64,000 nt of DNA from assembly GCA_914767715.1 (NCBI GenBank), contig OU612067.1, forward strand, positions 62,001 through 126,000. Direction: 5' to 3'. Positions 23,025-34,811 of the stretch are shown here, piece after piece. Origin of the DNA: Membranipora membranacea. Lineage: Eukaryota; Bryozoa; Gymnolaemata; Cheilostomatida; Membraniporidae. Position 1 is the first letter of the stretch. Each line of letters opens with the position of its first letter. Made by a program: the position numbers and the translations under genes. The notes under the pieces are model-generated. The model saw only the letters and a program-made list of their open reading frames with translations. It made no database searches and had not been told where the DNA came from.

Positions 23025-23215
23025 AGTCCAGACTGGCCCAATCAATCCAAAGAAAAACTTTTGTTAAGTTAAAGACCTTCAAAAATTAAGCAAGATTTGT
23101 ATCCATTCAAAAATGGCCCAGACTGGCCCAGTCAATCACATAAATATTGAGTTTAATGTGCACGCTGTAGAGAAAATAAAAATGGCTCAGACTGGCCAAA
23201 TCAATTACTGAGACT
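23025..23215. repeat. three copies of a CAGACTGGCC motif
   Basis: CCAGACTGGCCCAATCAAT near 23026, CCCAGACTGGCCCAGTCAAT near 23118 and CTCAGACTGGCCAAATCAAT near 23187 lie in the same orientation, 70-90 bp apart. Only the motif, not the spacer, is conserved. This resembles a cluster of protein-binding sites or a decayed tandem repeat. Confidence 0.6.
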
Positions 23216-23544
23216 TATCTTATCAGACATGGCTGAATATAGGGAGGCGGGTCATTTTGGACCGGTTAAGAGTGTTTGCAAAACAGACTCATGATGAGCA
23301 CGGATTCTTACATAACGATTGATTATTCCCCTCACATGGCTCTGTGTGTTATAGATATCACCGGTAAAGATCAAATAATCTGGTGTGCCATACACTACTA
23401 CACAGCGGTCAAGGTGACTTGCTTGTGTTGTACCTACAGTCTATATTTATATTTAAGTTCAATTCCCGGTTGTGACCAAAAAAGAAGCAAAGAGGTGAAT
23501 GTGGATAATCTAATATTTTTATGTATACCACAAATATAACATGC

Positions 23545-23775
23545 TTGTTGCGCAAGAGGCCCGAGTTCGAATCCGGGTGAAGACGGATTTTATTTACATA
23601 TCATCTTTTTTACTACTTGGTGATTTAACTTGTTTTGTTTTTGTACCTATTTATGAATACTTACATCCATTACAACATTAAATTTAAACACCTGGATTAT
23701 CTCGCACTAAGCTGAGCGGATGGAGTGTTGGATCTCAGCGCAAGAGGCCCGAGTTCATATTCCGGTGAGGCCAGA
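23545..23775 (+). repeat. two tRNA-derived SINE fragments
   Basis: CAAGAGGCCCGAGTTCGAATCC (B box in tRNA context) lies at about 23552-23574. A fuller copy at 23710-23775 has GCTGAGCGGATGGAGTG (A-box-like) followed by the same GCGCAAGAGGCCCGAGTTC. Both are followed by a similar tail ending in a TTTACT..CTTGGTG..TTTAAC motif. They are SINE copies, not functional tRNA genes. Confidence 0.55.
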
Positions 23776-23949
23776 TTAAGAAAAGCAAGGAAGAACATGG
23801 GGAGGACCCCTTATTTTTATATCATGTTATAATTGTTGTGGTGTATTTATATATATTTTTCAATTCCCTATTGGCATCTATATCAATTTCAAGAAAATGT
23901 TTTCCTAAAGTGCCATTAAAAATAACAAAAAAGGTAAACTGAGAAAAAA

Positions 23950-24382
23950 TGATTGAATTTACATTTCGTCTATTTTACTTCTTGGTGGTTTAACATGTTT
24001 TGTTACATACATACATTACATACAATTATACAATATATACAATTATATGTTATACAATAATGTATTAAAATAAAATTATATATTATATTCAATTATATAT
24101 ACAATTTTATAAACAATGATATATACAATTATATATTATATTCAATTATGTTATATATGCAATTGAATATTATATACAATTACATAATGCATACAGATAT
24201 AAAATATATACAATTATATAATATATCATATACTATTATTTATTATGTCCAATTATATACAATTATGTGCAATTATATGCAATTATATACAACTATACAT
24301 TATATACAAATGATTGAATTTACATTTCGTCTATTTTACTTCTTGGTGGTTTAACATGTTTTGTTACATACATACATTACAT
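23950..24382. repeat. 72-bp perfect direct repeat flanking an AT-rich simple repeat
   Basis: The same 72 bases, starting TGATTGAATTTACATTTCGT, occur at 23950-24021 and 24311-24382. The 290 bp between them are degenerate ATATACAATTAT-type repeats. The perfect identity means a recent duplication or gene-conversion event, with the SINE tail as the repeated part. Confidence 0.85.
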
Positions 24383-25116
24383 CCCTATCTAGGTAGATCA
24401 ACCGATTCCGAATTCTTTACATGTGCTCCATTTTGGCGCCAAATACATCAGAAAGATTTGTTTACATTGATAAGGAAGGATTTCATGTCATACGTGGGAC
24501 ACTCATAAACAATGCCCTATCAATCAATAATGACTGATTTACATTTAGCAATTTTTCTCAGTAAATAGTTATTATTTTTGAAAATCATTATAGCTACACA
24601 TACCTGAACTATATTTGACTCTGCAGAGTGCAGATGGATTTTTGAAAGCTAATTTTAATTTTTTGAAAGAAAATTAGATATGAAAAAGTGTAGGAATACA
24701 ATAATTTTGAGTTCAGTTTATAGTTGAATGGCTGCAAATATTGATTTTCTAGTGAATTATAAATCAATAGATCTTTAATCATCATGATTTACGCTATTAA
24801 ATATGGCTCAATGTAGCCTGTCTTGACGAAACATGCTATGCTCCATGTAACTACCGTGATGTCAAAAGATATTAGGATTTTAATTTGAGCATAGCAAATT
24901 GGTAAAAGTAAGTCAGATAAAAAATCTTGTCCATATTATTACTCCCCACATAAGTAAATCCCTGTAGATGGACTAACAAGTGTCTACAATTAATGCTGGA
25001 TCTGAATTACACTTCCTCTTTAAAGCATGTTCCATTCCCTTGTAGAAATGGCTCAATGAGCGAAGTTGGTAAAGACAGACAAGTTTCATTATGTTTGTCT
25101 TTGCGTAATTATTTCA

Positions 25117-25500
25117 GATGAGACACTGATAGAAGATAGGGAATTTTCGGATATTGAGCCAAACTCTGAGTTGACCTTTGATCATGCTGTGAGAGATTCT
25201 AAATAAAACAACAGAGGTAGGATTTAAAGAGTCCGTATTTTACATGGTTCCTTTAGACTAGTAGATGTTGACATAGTTCCACCTGAAATCCGACAAAGCA
25301 TGACCCCAACTATGAAATTTCTGTTTACTACTGAAAAGTAGGCGATCTTTTTAAGCAAAAGTGGAAACATTTGTTTGAAAAACAATGCATTTTGTTATTA
25401 ATGTTTAGCTGATGGATGATGTGATTACAAAATTGGATGTCGATGAGAAGTTATCTGCTGTTTACCAGAAGACAGAATCTGGTAAACTATCATGACATCA
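25117..25500 (+). pseudogene. coding-like exons of an unidentified gene
   Basis: Three short blocks look like exons. The block at 25118-25217 (after tttcag, before gtagga) contains LIEDREFSDIEPNSELTFDH and a TAA after RDSK. The block at about 25259-25340 contains VDVDIVPPEIRQSMTP. The block at 25410-25493 (after tttag) contains DVITKLDVDEKLSAVYQK and a stop. I do not recognise the family. The in-frame stops suggest a decayed gene, though the last could be a true C-terminus. Their relation to the RECQL5 copy downstream is unclear, since they do not match its N-terminus. Confidence 0.35.
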
Positions 25501-26058
25501 AGACATGTAATGACATATCAATTTATAAATGTCACAATTCATCCTGTGTGGTGTATTTACCAGTATTTACTTAAATTACACAAGACTAATTTTGATTAAT
25601 CCACTACCGTTTGTACATGAGAGCATATTTTCAAATCATCCAGTAGCTAGTCGCTACACACGATGATGATTATTTCTGTGGATTAAGCTGCAACATACAG
25701 CATACCATACCAAACCATCCCATTGTTGTTCCTAGGACTTCTCTAGTACAAATTTCTCATAGCCGGCCCCAGCAGCATGGGGGCCCTCGAAGTTCATATG
25801 AGATTCATAAAATTATGGTGTCGACAGCGACAGCTTAGTTCGTCTTAACAATGAGACTTAGCGGGAAAATAGCTAAAGGTAACTCCATATTCCAACGGAA
25901 AATTTTCAGTCAATGTTGAGGCAATCACTGTTGATTCTGCTGCCCGAATGCACCATATCCATCAATTCATACTTCCATGCCCGTCCCATTTCCTGATGCC
26001 TTTATGCAGGAAAATAAAAAAGAGATAAATTGAATACTGGATGTTAATGTTTTTACAG

Positions 26059-27689
26059 GTGATAATGATGTGTTTGTCTGTATGCCGACTGGCGCAGGTA
26101 AATCTCTGTGTTATCAGTTACCTGCTGTAGCATAGCGTAGTCTCATAGCTCTTATGTATGATCAGTTAGACCATCTGAGAAAAATCAGAGTAAGAGCAGC
26201 GACACTCAACTCTAAACTTACATCAGCAGAAAGAACCAAACTACTAACAGGTATCTCATCTCATTTTTATCTTTGGTGTCATATAATACTATGTTGCTGT
26301 AGTCGGGCTCCTATTTGGCAGTCAGCATATCAAATCTGGTTAGCCCTCTCTGTAGCACTCTATGGTTTGAAAGTCGTTGTTATTGTTGTTACTGATGAGT
26401 AGGCTTGGACAAATTGGAGAAATTTTGTAACTTTTCTTCTTGCAAAGATTTATTAAAGCTTTTTCAATTACTATAAAAAAAACAGAATCAATATATAAGA
26501 ATGAAATTTTCTGTGTGGTACAGCTACAGACACATTCAGATCTCTGCTCACTCAATGGTATAAAACCAAACTAGTCAGATATCTGGTGATAGACGAAACT
26601 CACTGTCTGTCTCAGTGGGGCTATGACTTCCGCTCCGACTATCTCAAACTGGAAAAAAATCAGGCAATGTTGAACCACTATACACTATGCACCTTGGTCT
26701 GATATTCTCTGCTCATTTTTATAGTTGACAAGTGTGTCTCAGCTTCATGGAAAAATGAGACAAGAGTTTCATTATATGTCATGCATTTAGTGCGTAATGA
26801 AGCTATACGTTGGGTCTGAGTTAGGAAATTAGATTTTGCTCAATCTTGGCGCATGCACTCAAGTATTTGTATCAGGATAATATAAACCATGCAACTTGCC
26901 ATGATGTGTCATATCAACAGCACGACAGCATTGAGCTCAACATTTCAGCAGTGTGATTTTTTATAAAAATTCACTTCATCAATTTTGTTGTAAGTTTGTA
27001 TAAGGTAAAGACTGAGTATTAATGATAAAAGACAAACCGTGACCTGAATATTGGTCTGTATAATATGGTTACTTCTCAATGAACACAATCAGAAAATTGT
27101 GCTACAGTGAAATTATGATTTGTTGTGTAATACAGAATTCAGAGCGGCAATTTTCTCATCAAAATCACATCAATATCCATATTTTGACCAGCTAATTATT
27201 AAGCTCATAATGAAATGTGTAATATGATTGTGTTTGTAACTAATCATTTTAGGGACGGAGACACATCATTATAATATAACAGCTATAAGGATCATGCCTT
27301 TTTCTCACAACTTTTACAGCTACTGATAAATTACAAATCAATCAATCAATGTTATCATCTAGAAGAAACCCCAACTCAGATTTTACGTCAATCTTCTTAC
27401 ACACATTAAACCAAGCTATGAAGTGTGATCGCTCTATTCTGATTCTGTATGTCATCCTCAATTAGTTAAGTTAATACTTAATAGGGGTGTAAACTTACAA
27501 GTTTTCAACTGAAAATGTAGTATTAGTGTGATAAATACGTCAGCTCTACGTTTTGTGTTGTAGGAATATAATACGGGGCGTACCATGTATAGCCCTCACC
27601 GCTACAGCTACAGACAATGTGGTGAAGGAGATAAAGTCTAGTCTTCATTTCACTAAATCTTCTCTGACATTCTCAGTCAGCTGTTTCAG
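26059..27689 (+). pseudogene. RECQL5: RECQL5 first RecA-lobe exons
   Basis: Helicase motif I (GAGKS), Ia (SLIALMYDQ), II (DETH, normally DEAH) and III (ALTATA) appear in order over three exons. Exon one has a TAG where about seven residues of the family are absent. Exon two lacks a visible donor. Exon three ends cleanly at SVSCFR/gtgagt, the point where the second lobe should begin (NLFYDV in relatives), but no second-lobe exon follows. Confidence 0.8.
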
Positions 27690-28322
27690 GTGAGTTAGCA
27701 CTCTGAGATATATTTTACTATCAATAATATCTGATTTGATCGATTAAAGCTTTTTGGTTCCTTTTTATGACATAAAACTCGCTATATGTGCCTCCATCTA
27801 TTCCATGCTGCACATGAATCTCAGGTATAAATTCAACTGATTTTAATATAAATTTTGTTGTTGGCTATTGAAGGGCTGGGCAATAGACAGGTGAATAAAA
27901 AAAAACTCCAACAATAAATCTCAAATTTTCAGGAGGATTTTAGCAATGTTAGATGGCAATTACTTTTTGACCTGATCTCATAACTCTGAATATTGCATTG
28001 TGGGACTTTGTCAACATGCTTGATCGGAAGAATGAAAATAACAGCAAAAACACTCCAAGCATTAAAAGTTGTATGTGTAGCAGTGGGGAGCGGGTGTACA
28101 GGCCACATATGGATTTTGTTGAGTCTGTGAGACAGGAGTAGTACAACATGATAAACATTAACACAGGTACAGAGACATAGGCAGGTACTTTCTAAGTGTT
28201 CAGACTCAACCAAATTATATATACACACATGTGGGTGTACAAAAATCAGAGGGTACCCTTGTCTACGAAAGATAAAGTTCTGATGTTTATTTTATCTCCA
28301 TATGTTTCTACTTGTCTTACAG

Positions 28323-31300
28323 GTGGAGGATCAGCCATATACTTGACACTGACAATGATGATGATTGGTTTGGTGGAGGCAGGAGAGGAGCTAAGAGGTA
28401 TGTACTGTATCCTGTCCCCCGTCCTGTGATAAGCATGTAGAATGTTGGGTTGACTGTAACTGTATGCCGGTTTGTATCATGAATAATTAAGCAACATGAA
28501 CTGATATATAGAACCAATGAGCTGGATATTTTTTTGTATGGTACTTTCGTCGATTGAATCAGGTTTAGCTGGGAAATGTTTATCTGTTTTGTTTGTACCA
28601 TTGATAGAGAGTCTGAGGCATATGCAACAGAGATAGAGGAACCTGATTGGTCGGTTAGACAGAAACAGGAAAAGGAAGAGAAAAGGGCCAGACAATCTCT
28701 AATAGCTGATGAGTTTAAAAAGAGGCGAGGAAACAGACCGTCTATATCTATGGTATGTCAGCTTTCAGATATCAGAGCTATGGTTTGACGTCTTTTACTG
28801 ATTTGTGGTAGACTCTGATGACTGATTGTAATTGGAAAATCAATGAGCAGAAAAAAGTGCTTACCTACACTGGTACCTTACGCCAATAATATGTCGACCG
28901 CTCAGACATCGCGGACATAGTAATAGTAATAGTTAGTATTTCTCAAAGGAAAGGTAAGTAAATTTGTCCACCTCCCTATTTAAACATCCCAAGGGATGTG
29001 AGGTATCCGGTGGCTACAGGTTAACTCCAGGCGCTGGCTGTTACCACAGGATCGGAGGGACAATCAGATTATACACAAACTTCAGTTTTGTGTCTATGAC
29101 AAACACACATACAGAAACCAAAATCAAATACATCATAACCCATTACCAGATTAAGGTGCAGTGGTAACCCTATTTACCCTTTATTTGCTTTACTATTTAT
29201 TTACCAGAAAATCTTCAAATACATTAGGAGTGAAAAGAAAATGAGAAAATGTAGAAAACAAAACTTTCTTTTACTAATTACAAAGAGTTGTCTGCTCTCT
29301 GTTACCACTTAACAATGATATTACCATCAGCATTAAATTAACTTCCCACCAAAAATAATAAGTTCGTTGTTATCAGGTTACATCAGTAAAAACACCAGCA
29401 GACAAAGGGCAAATCTCAGCAACATAAAACTCATCCCTAATTACATTCTGCTTTTCCCTGTCAATTTGTTAATTAATCAGCTTGAAAGTATAGTTTAGTA
29501 GCTACTTTGTTAGTATAGTAGACACATTTTAGCAGAGTCCCATCATAAATATAGCTATTTAATTAAGTGTAGTAGGTAGTGTGCAGTAAATTTAATATTA
29601 TAATAAAAATGATTATTAATGATGATAATGATGATATTACACTACAGCACTTTAATTAAATACAAGTAACAATAGCTATAATTATGATGGGACTCTACTA
29701 TAATGTTAGAGACTGAAGTTTTGTGCTTGTGGGTAATTGAGTTATCCACAAACACAAAACTATTCAAACTGCTATTCATGGGTAGTAAACTCATCTAGAT
29801 TCATTATGCAGACATATATGATATATGCATGATCTCTACAGAATATTACCTGCATATTCACATAGCTCTGTATAGAGGACAGGTTCGCATGATGATCTGT
29901 ATATGAAGGTAACACATTGTGTTCTCATGTGATTTGTAGGCAGGAGAAGAGATGATAGATCCAGACTGCCCTCTGAGAGAAATACAGTGTAAAAGAATAC
30001 CTAGCCTCACTGTCAAGGTCGGTAACTCCATAGAGTTATCCCTAAATCTATGTGTAACTCTAACTGTATATATCTCCACCTCACCTGTGTGTCTGCGTGT
30101 TTCACTTTTTATGTCTGTATCATGATGACATCGATTCTACACTATTGCCATGTGTATCTCTGATCGTTAGAGTCAATTTAGTTTGAGTACTAGCATGTTC
30201 CCGCCCCTAATTAATAAAATTGATCTCGGGTCGTCACACCGAATTCCTTGTGATGGTACTCATGCTAAGTGAATTAATTCACTCCCTATCAATTGGAGAT
30301 AAATACATGTAAAAGTAGAACACTTGATCAGTGTGTGTCTGTATGTTTCACTCTGTCTGTCTGTGTGTCTCACTCTGTAAAGGTCTGTCTGTGCACAGTG
30401 ATCACGTGATTAACTATTACATGTATATCTCTGATTGATAGGGAGTGCATTAATTCACTTAGCATGATTACCATCACATGGTAATTGATTTAACCACACG
30501 AGTTAAATTTTATTAATTAGGGGCGGATACATGATAGGAACTCGTACTAAATTGACTCTTAAGATAATAGTATTGTAGTCTTGAATACTCTCGGGGACAG
30601 TGGGCTATCTGTGTGCATAACTGTCTGTCTGCACATCTTTAACTCCTTGATGAGACACGTAGACAGACAGCTATGAACAAAGATAGCACACTGTCATCAA
30701 GAGTATTCGAGACTACACTACTATTATCATTTGTGTATATTTGATCGTTAGAGTCAATTTATTCTCCTACTCCTTGATCTCATACTGTCTGGCATCTTTC
30801 TTCAACTTCTTCAATATGTTCATTGAGAGATAGGTTGATAGATGACAGATTGAATAAGTTTGTTACATCTAGGCTATATTATATTAATGGTTGGTATAAC
30901 CAATAAAATGCACTTGACTCTAAAGTTTAGTTTTGTTTTAGACCTCAAGAATAGTGTTAATTTGCAATGAAAATATTAATTAACAAGAGTTGCTCTCTCA
31001 TTGAACACATGTCATATAGAGATGATAACTCCAATGTGTACATACTTTTCTAAATTACAAATCAACTAGAGGAGTAAAGTATTCACAGGAGGACAAGTTG
31101 TTTATGGCTAGCAAACAGTAACTCAACTCAACCTCGTTGCTTACCATTAACTCCTACCTTAGCTAGTTAAATAAAATAAAAAACACATACATCCTGGATC
31201 TGGAATATATTGGTATCAACACTATTAATCAAAATATAAAATTTCAAGGTTATTAAAAAAAAAAGAAATATCTTTTACTCACTGATCTATGGGAGATATT

Positions 31301-31540
31301 GATGATCATTGACCATCACTCAGTGACACAGTTTGTATCTCCCATGTCTGACTGTAGATAAGGGATCACTGTTACGGATTGATCCGAGAGGCACTGGTCA
31401 GTAATTGTACAAAGTGTACAGCGGACTTTAACCTCTCAGAGTCAGAGTTTAAGCCAAGGATTCAGGCTATTGATGCAGAGTATGGTGTATTCAGCTCAGT
31501 GAAGACAGCTCAGGCCTACAAACTTAATACTCATAAAAAG
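28323..31540 (+). pseudogene. RECQL5: RECQL5 C-terminal (Pol II-interaction region) exons
   Basis: Four exons are open and join smoothly: an acidic DTDNDDDWFGGGRRG exon, a charged exon ending GNRPSISM, AGEEMIDPDCPLREIQCK with IPSLTVK, and the 61-codon exon 31358-31540. In RECQL5 this helical stretch contacts RNA polymerase II. These exons show no lesions, so decay is uneven along the gene. Confidence 0.75.
30168..30729. mobile_element. two adjacent inverted-repeat elements
   Basis: 30168-30560 is an inverted repeat with about 145-bp arms, with AGAGTCAATTTAGT at the left end and its complement at the right. 30563-30729 is a second one with about 65-bp arms (GATAATAGTATTGTAGTC and complement). 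The 20-mer TGATCGTTAGAGTCAATTTA occurs directly before and after the pair (30161-30180, 30742-30761). A related half, with a GTCACACC..CTTCCTTGTGATG core, recurs near 31625-31655. They lie in a RECQL5 intron. Confidence 0.7.
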
Positions 31541-33900
31541 GTAAATATAGAGCTAAGTATGACATGATGACACAAGTGACAACTTTGGATACACGTCCGC
31601 CCTCAATTGAAATTGACCTCAAGTTGTCACACCAACTTCCTTGTGATGTTACGCAGTAACATTAAATAATGTAGTGAACCCATGAGCTGATTATTTGAAT
31701 GGTACTTTCAGGATAACTAAATCATTAATAATGATGGATTAAGAACTCCTACTCCCTCTCCATAGGACTGGGCTATGAGTTCATTGAGCTGCTGGACTGT
31801 GAGGCTCACAGGGCACTGAGTATAGATCATTTCTACGTCAGAGTATTTGGTCAGATTTTTCTTTTTTATATGAGCTCTTATATCACATACCAATACCAAC
31901 TAAGTTCATTATATTTATATGGACAAACCGTCACCAATAAATCTGCAGAGAAAAGTATATACTTTGAATTTTAAATTTTCCTTTTTATCTTCAGTATATC
32001 CGCTTAATATTTTTGGTAGGGAAAAACTTAAAATAATGTATGTATGTGCTATAAATTATAAGCCTTAGGTGTAGCAATTTATAACAACAACGAGCAGCCT
32101 AGGCGTATGTATGCCATCTCTGTTGATTTTGTATCTGAAATTAACATGCACCTGGTCTAACCCCGTCCTCAACGCAGTCAAAGGGATTGCCCCCATAAGT
32201 ATGTTAGCCTACAAACAGAACGATAACAATGGCTAGCCGCAATACAGCGCTGCCACCTTTGTTGTTCTGCAGCAGTGTGCTGATCACAGAGAGGATTTTG
32301 TATCGTCATCATGCTACCAATCTATCAATCTCCCTCCCCCATGGGCCCCCAAGAACTTGTCTGAAGAAGCTCCTGTCGAGGATGCGCCACCGTTGACGGA
32401 CATCCAATGTTCAGTATCAACTATCCAAAGAACGTTTTAGGGTTGGTTGTTACTAGACGTTGGCAGTGTAAAGGCACAAGGGCCCATGTTGCCGCCTTCC
32501 CTGTGCAGCAATTATAGCCTGTACAAAAAATTTGACAGGGTACACGCTCCATTCTCTGTGCTATTTCTCTTCTAGTTGGTTGATTTGATAGGATACCATA
32601 CTACATTTCGCCTTTTACCGTCTAGCTGTAATGATAACTTTTAATTCTCAGATAATATATTTGTGTACAAATACTAACAGTTGATAATGATTGCTGTCCA
32701 TTTTTATTGAGCGCATAATCTTTTTATTTTTTCAGATTTATCACACAGCAGCCATTCAACGTTTTTACAGGCTATAAACTCATACATGTGTGGGTATTAA
32801 TGGTTATCCACTCTCTAGTTCGAATCCTATATCCTGTGTATCTGCACTCTAGTTCTAATATTAACATTAATTAATTTTCAGTAGCCCTCCAGTTATACTT
32901 ACTGAAAATATCATCAGCTCAGTCCAAGAGTACATATTACAATGACCTTATCAGAGAGGTAAGTACGCACAATCGCATTACCACATAACTTACCATATTT
33001 TTTTGCTAAAAGTTATGGAGTGTTGTTGAATCTAGAGGTCTGGCTACACAAGCTGTATTGTGGTACTTTTAGTATGGCTAGATCAATGAATATCCCCTCC
33101 TATTGAAGTTCATTGGCTAGATCTAATCCCCACCCCTTTTTACCTTTAATATTGAACTCTGGTACACTGGTGCTACAGAAAGACAAAAGAATATGCTTTT
33201 AAAAAAACAGCTTTATTTTTGGCGATGACTGTTTTGTTGACATGATTATTTTTAATTAAGCTCAACATTTTATCGCTGATGATAGACACATTTACGCAAT
33301 TGTGATTAAAGTAATCGTAAATATTTTATCATGCCAAAAACTAGAACATCAAGTTTTGTGTGCAGCTTTGTGCCTTTTAGTATTCGTCTGCTAAACAACT
33401 GAGAGAGATATGGCTCACACCTAAACTGTATTGTGTTTCTAACACAGTTACCAAAATAAACTCAATTCAATTCATAGATTTGGATAGTTTAGATCTACCA
33501 GATCCCTCGCCGGGGGTCGTCGGGCGGGGCCAAAGTCTGGGGGCTCAGACTACCAGATGCCTAGATATAGGTTGATTGATTGATTGGTTTATTTGTCACT
33601 CACATATAAGTATGTTGCGAAGTTCGTTGTTTGATACACTGCTGTCCACATAGAGCAAAGAAAAAAATACGTGAAAAAAAGCTGAAATCTCATCGTGGAC
33701 TGGGTTTAAATAATATTATTGAGGGATAAAATCATGTTGCGTAAAAAGCTGTCTTTCCCCCAAGAAGACCGATATTTTAATGTCCTGTATCTTCCTGATG
33801 GAAGCTTTGGTGACTTCGATTTTCGCTACAAGCCGTATAGCCACCTCAGCTATAATACATGGTCTATTTATGAGCTACATAGCCATGCTTAGTTTAAGCG
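31541..33900. other. mostly non-coding; one possible RECQL5 exon
   Basis: Apart from the open 32882-32958 segment (QLYLLKISSAQSK, ttttcag acceptor, gtaagt donor), which may belong to the RECQL5 copy, I see only AT-rich sequence and an ATTG microsatellite near 33567-33583. Confidence 0.4.
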
Positions 33901-33919
33901 CTCAAACGGTGGCGGGATG

Positions 33920-33990
33920 CTGGTAGAGGCATTTCATTATCAACCACTTTCCCAAACCAAAGTGGTTGATAATTAAATGCTACTACCAGC
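33920..33990. repeat. hairpin with about 30-bp arms
   Basis: CTGGTAGAGGCATTTCATTA faces its near complement ending in GCTACTACCAG across the CCCAAACC loop. Confidence 0.75.
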
Positions 33991-34000
33991 TATCCTGGGC

Positions 34001-34053
34001 TGCCTGCTTGCCCAGCAGCCTGCCCAGCAGCCTGCCCAGCAGCCTGCCCAGGC
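34001..34053. repeat. 12-bp tandem repeat GCCTGCCCAGCA
   Basis: About four copies of the 12-bp unit in a row. Short minisatellite. Confidence 0.9.
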
Positions 34054-34499
34054 TAAGGTGACTCTCTTTGTAAAAGGTTTGTGATATTAAACGAATGTGT
34101 CATATAGCAAACAAACAGTGTAGAAAGTTGGTGCAGAAGCATTTTGATGAAACATATGATGATCAAAATCGATCAAAGCTTTGAAAGTAATGAAGAGATT
34201 ATAAATGAGGTACTTGTGAAAGTAACACTGAGACCTGCTCATATTGGGAAGATTCTACTGCTAACAGTGATCACTGCACCACCAATTTATAATCTTTGAC
34301 ACCACCATAGTGATCGCCTTATACTTTTATGTGTATTATGATGAATAATGGAGCAGTTGAAGTAAAACAAATAATTTGAGAAATAAATAATCACAGAAGG
34401 TTGTGTGCATGCTTGTGTCAAGCATAGAATTCTGCAAGGTTATATCACATGTATGGGGATTGTAACAAAGCATTTGAGGCCATTTGATGTTGGTGATAT

Positions 34500-34566
34500 C
34501 ACAGAGTAAGGATATATCCTTACTCTGTGATATATACACAGAGTAAGGATATATCCTTACTCTGTT
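34500..34566. repeat. two tandem copies of a CACAGAGTAAGG palindrome
   Basis: A 28-30 bp perfect palindrome starting CACAGAGTAAGGATA occurs at about 34500-34529 and again at 34538-34566. The same palindrome is at 56948-56977, and its half forms the ends of the inverted repeat at 7971-8680. It looks like a minimal deletion product of that element family, with two ends fused. Confidence 0.8.
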
Positions 34567-34611
34567 GTGTTATTATTTGTATGTCACAGGGCTGTAGTTT
34601 AGAAAAAATGG

Positions 34612-34811
34612 TAGGGGAGGCAATGTCCGAGGCAAGTCTGAAGCATCGTCAGTAGGGGTGCTGTAAGCTCCTCTCCAGGCAATTCAAGGCATGTATTTAG
34701 CATAAGGAAATCCCGCAGGAGCTAATTCTGATAAGGTTTTTTTCAATCATAGCATTTAAGGCCACTGTATTTAGCTTTCTAGGGGAGGCAGTGCCTCCCT
34801 GCCTCCCCTAG
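34612..34811. mobile_element. possible short hAT-like MITE
   Basis: TAGGGGAGGCA at 34612 and TGCCTCCCCTA at 34800-34810 are inverted. The right end itself is a compact hairpin (34780-34811). No convincing 8-bp duplication is visible, so the call is tentative. Confidence 0.35.
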
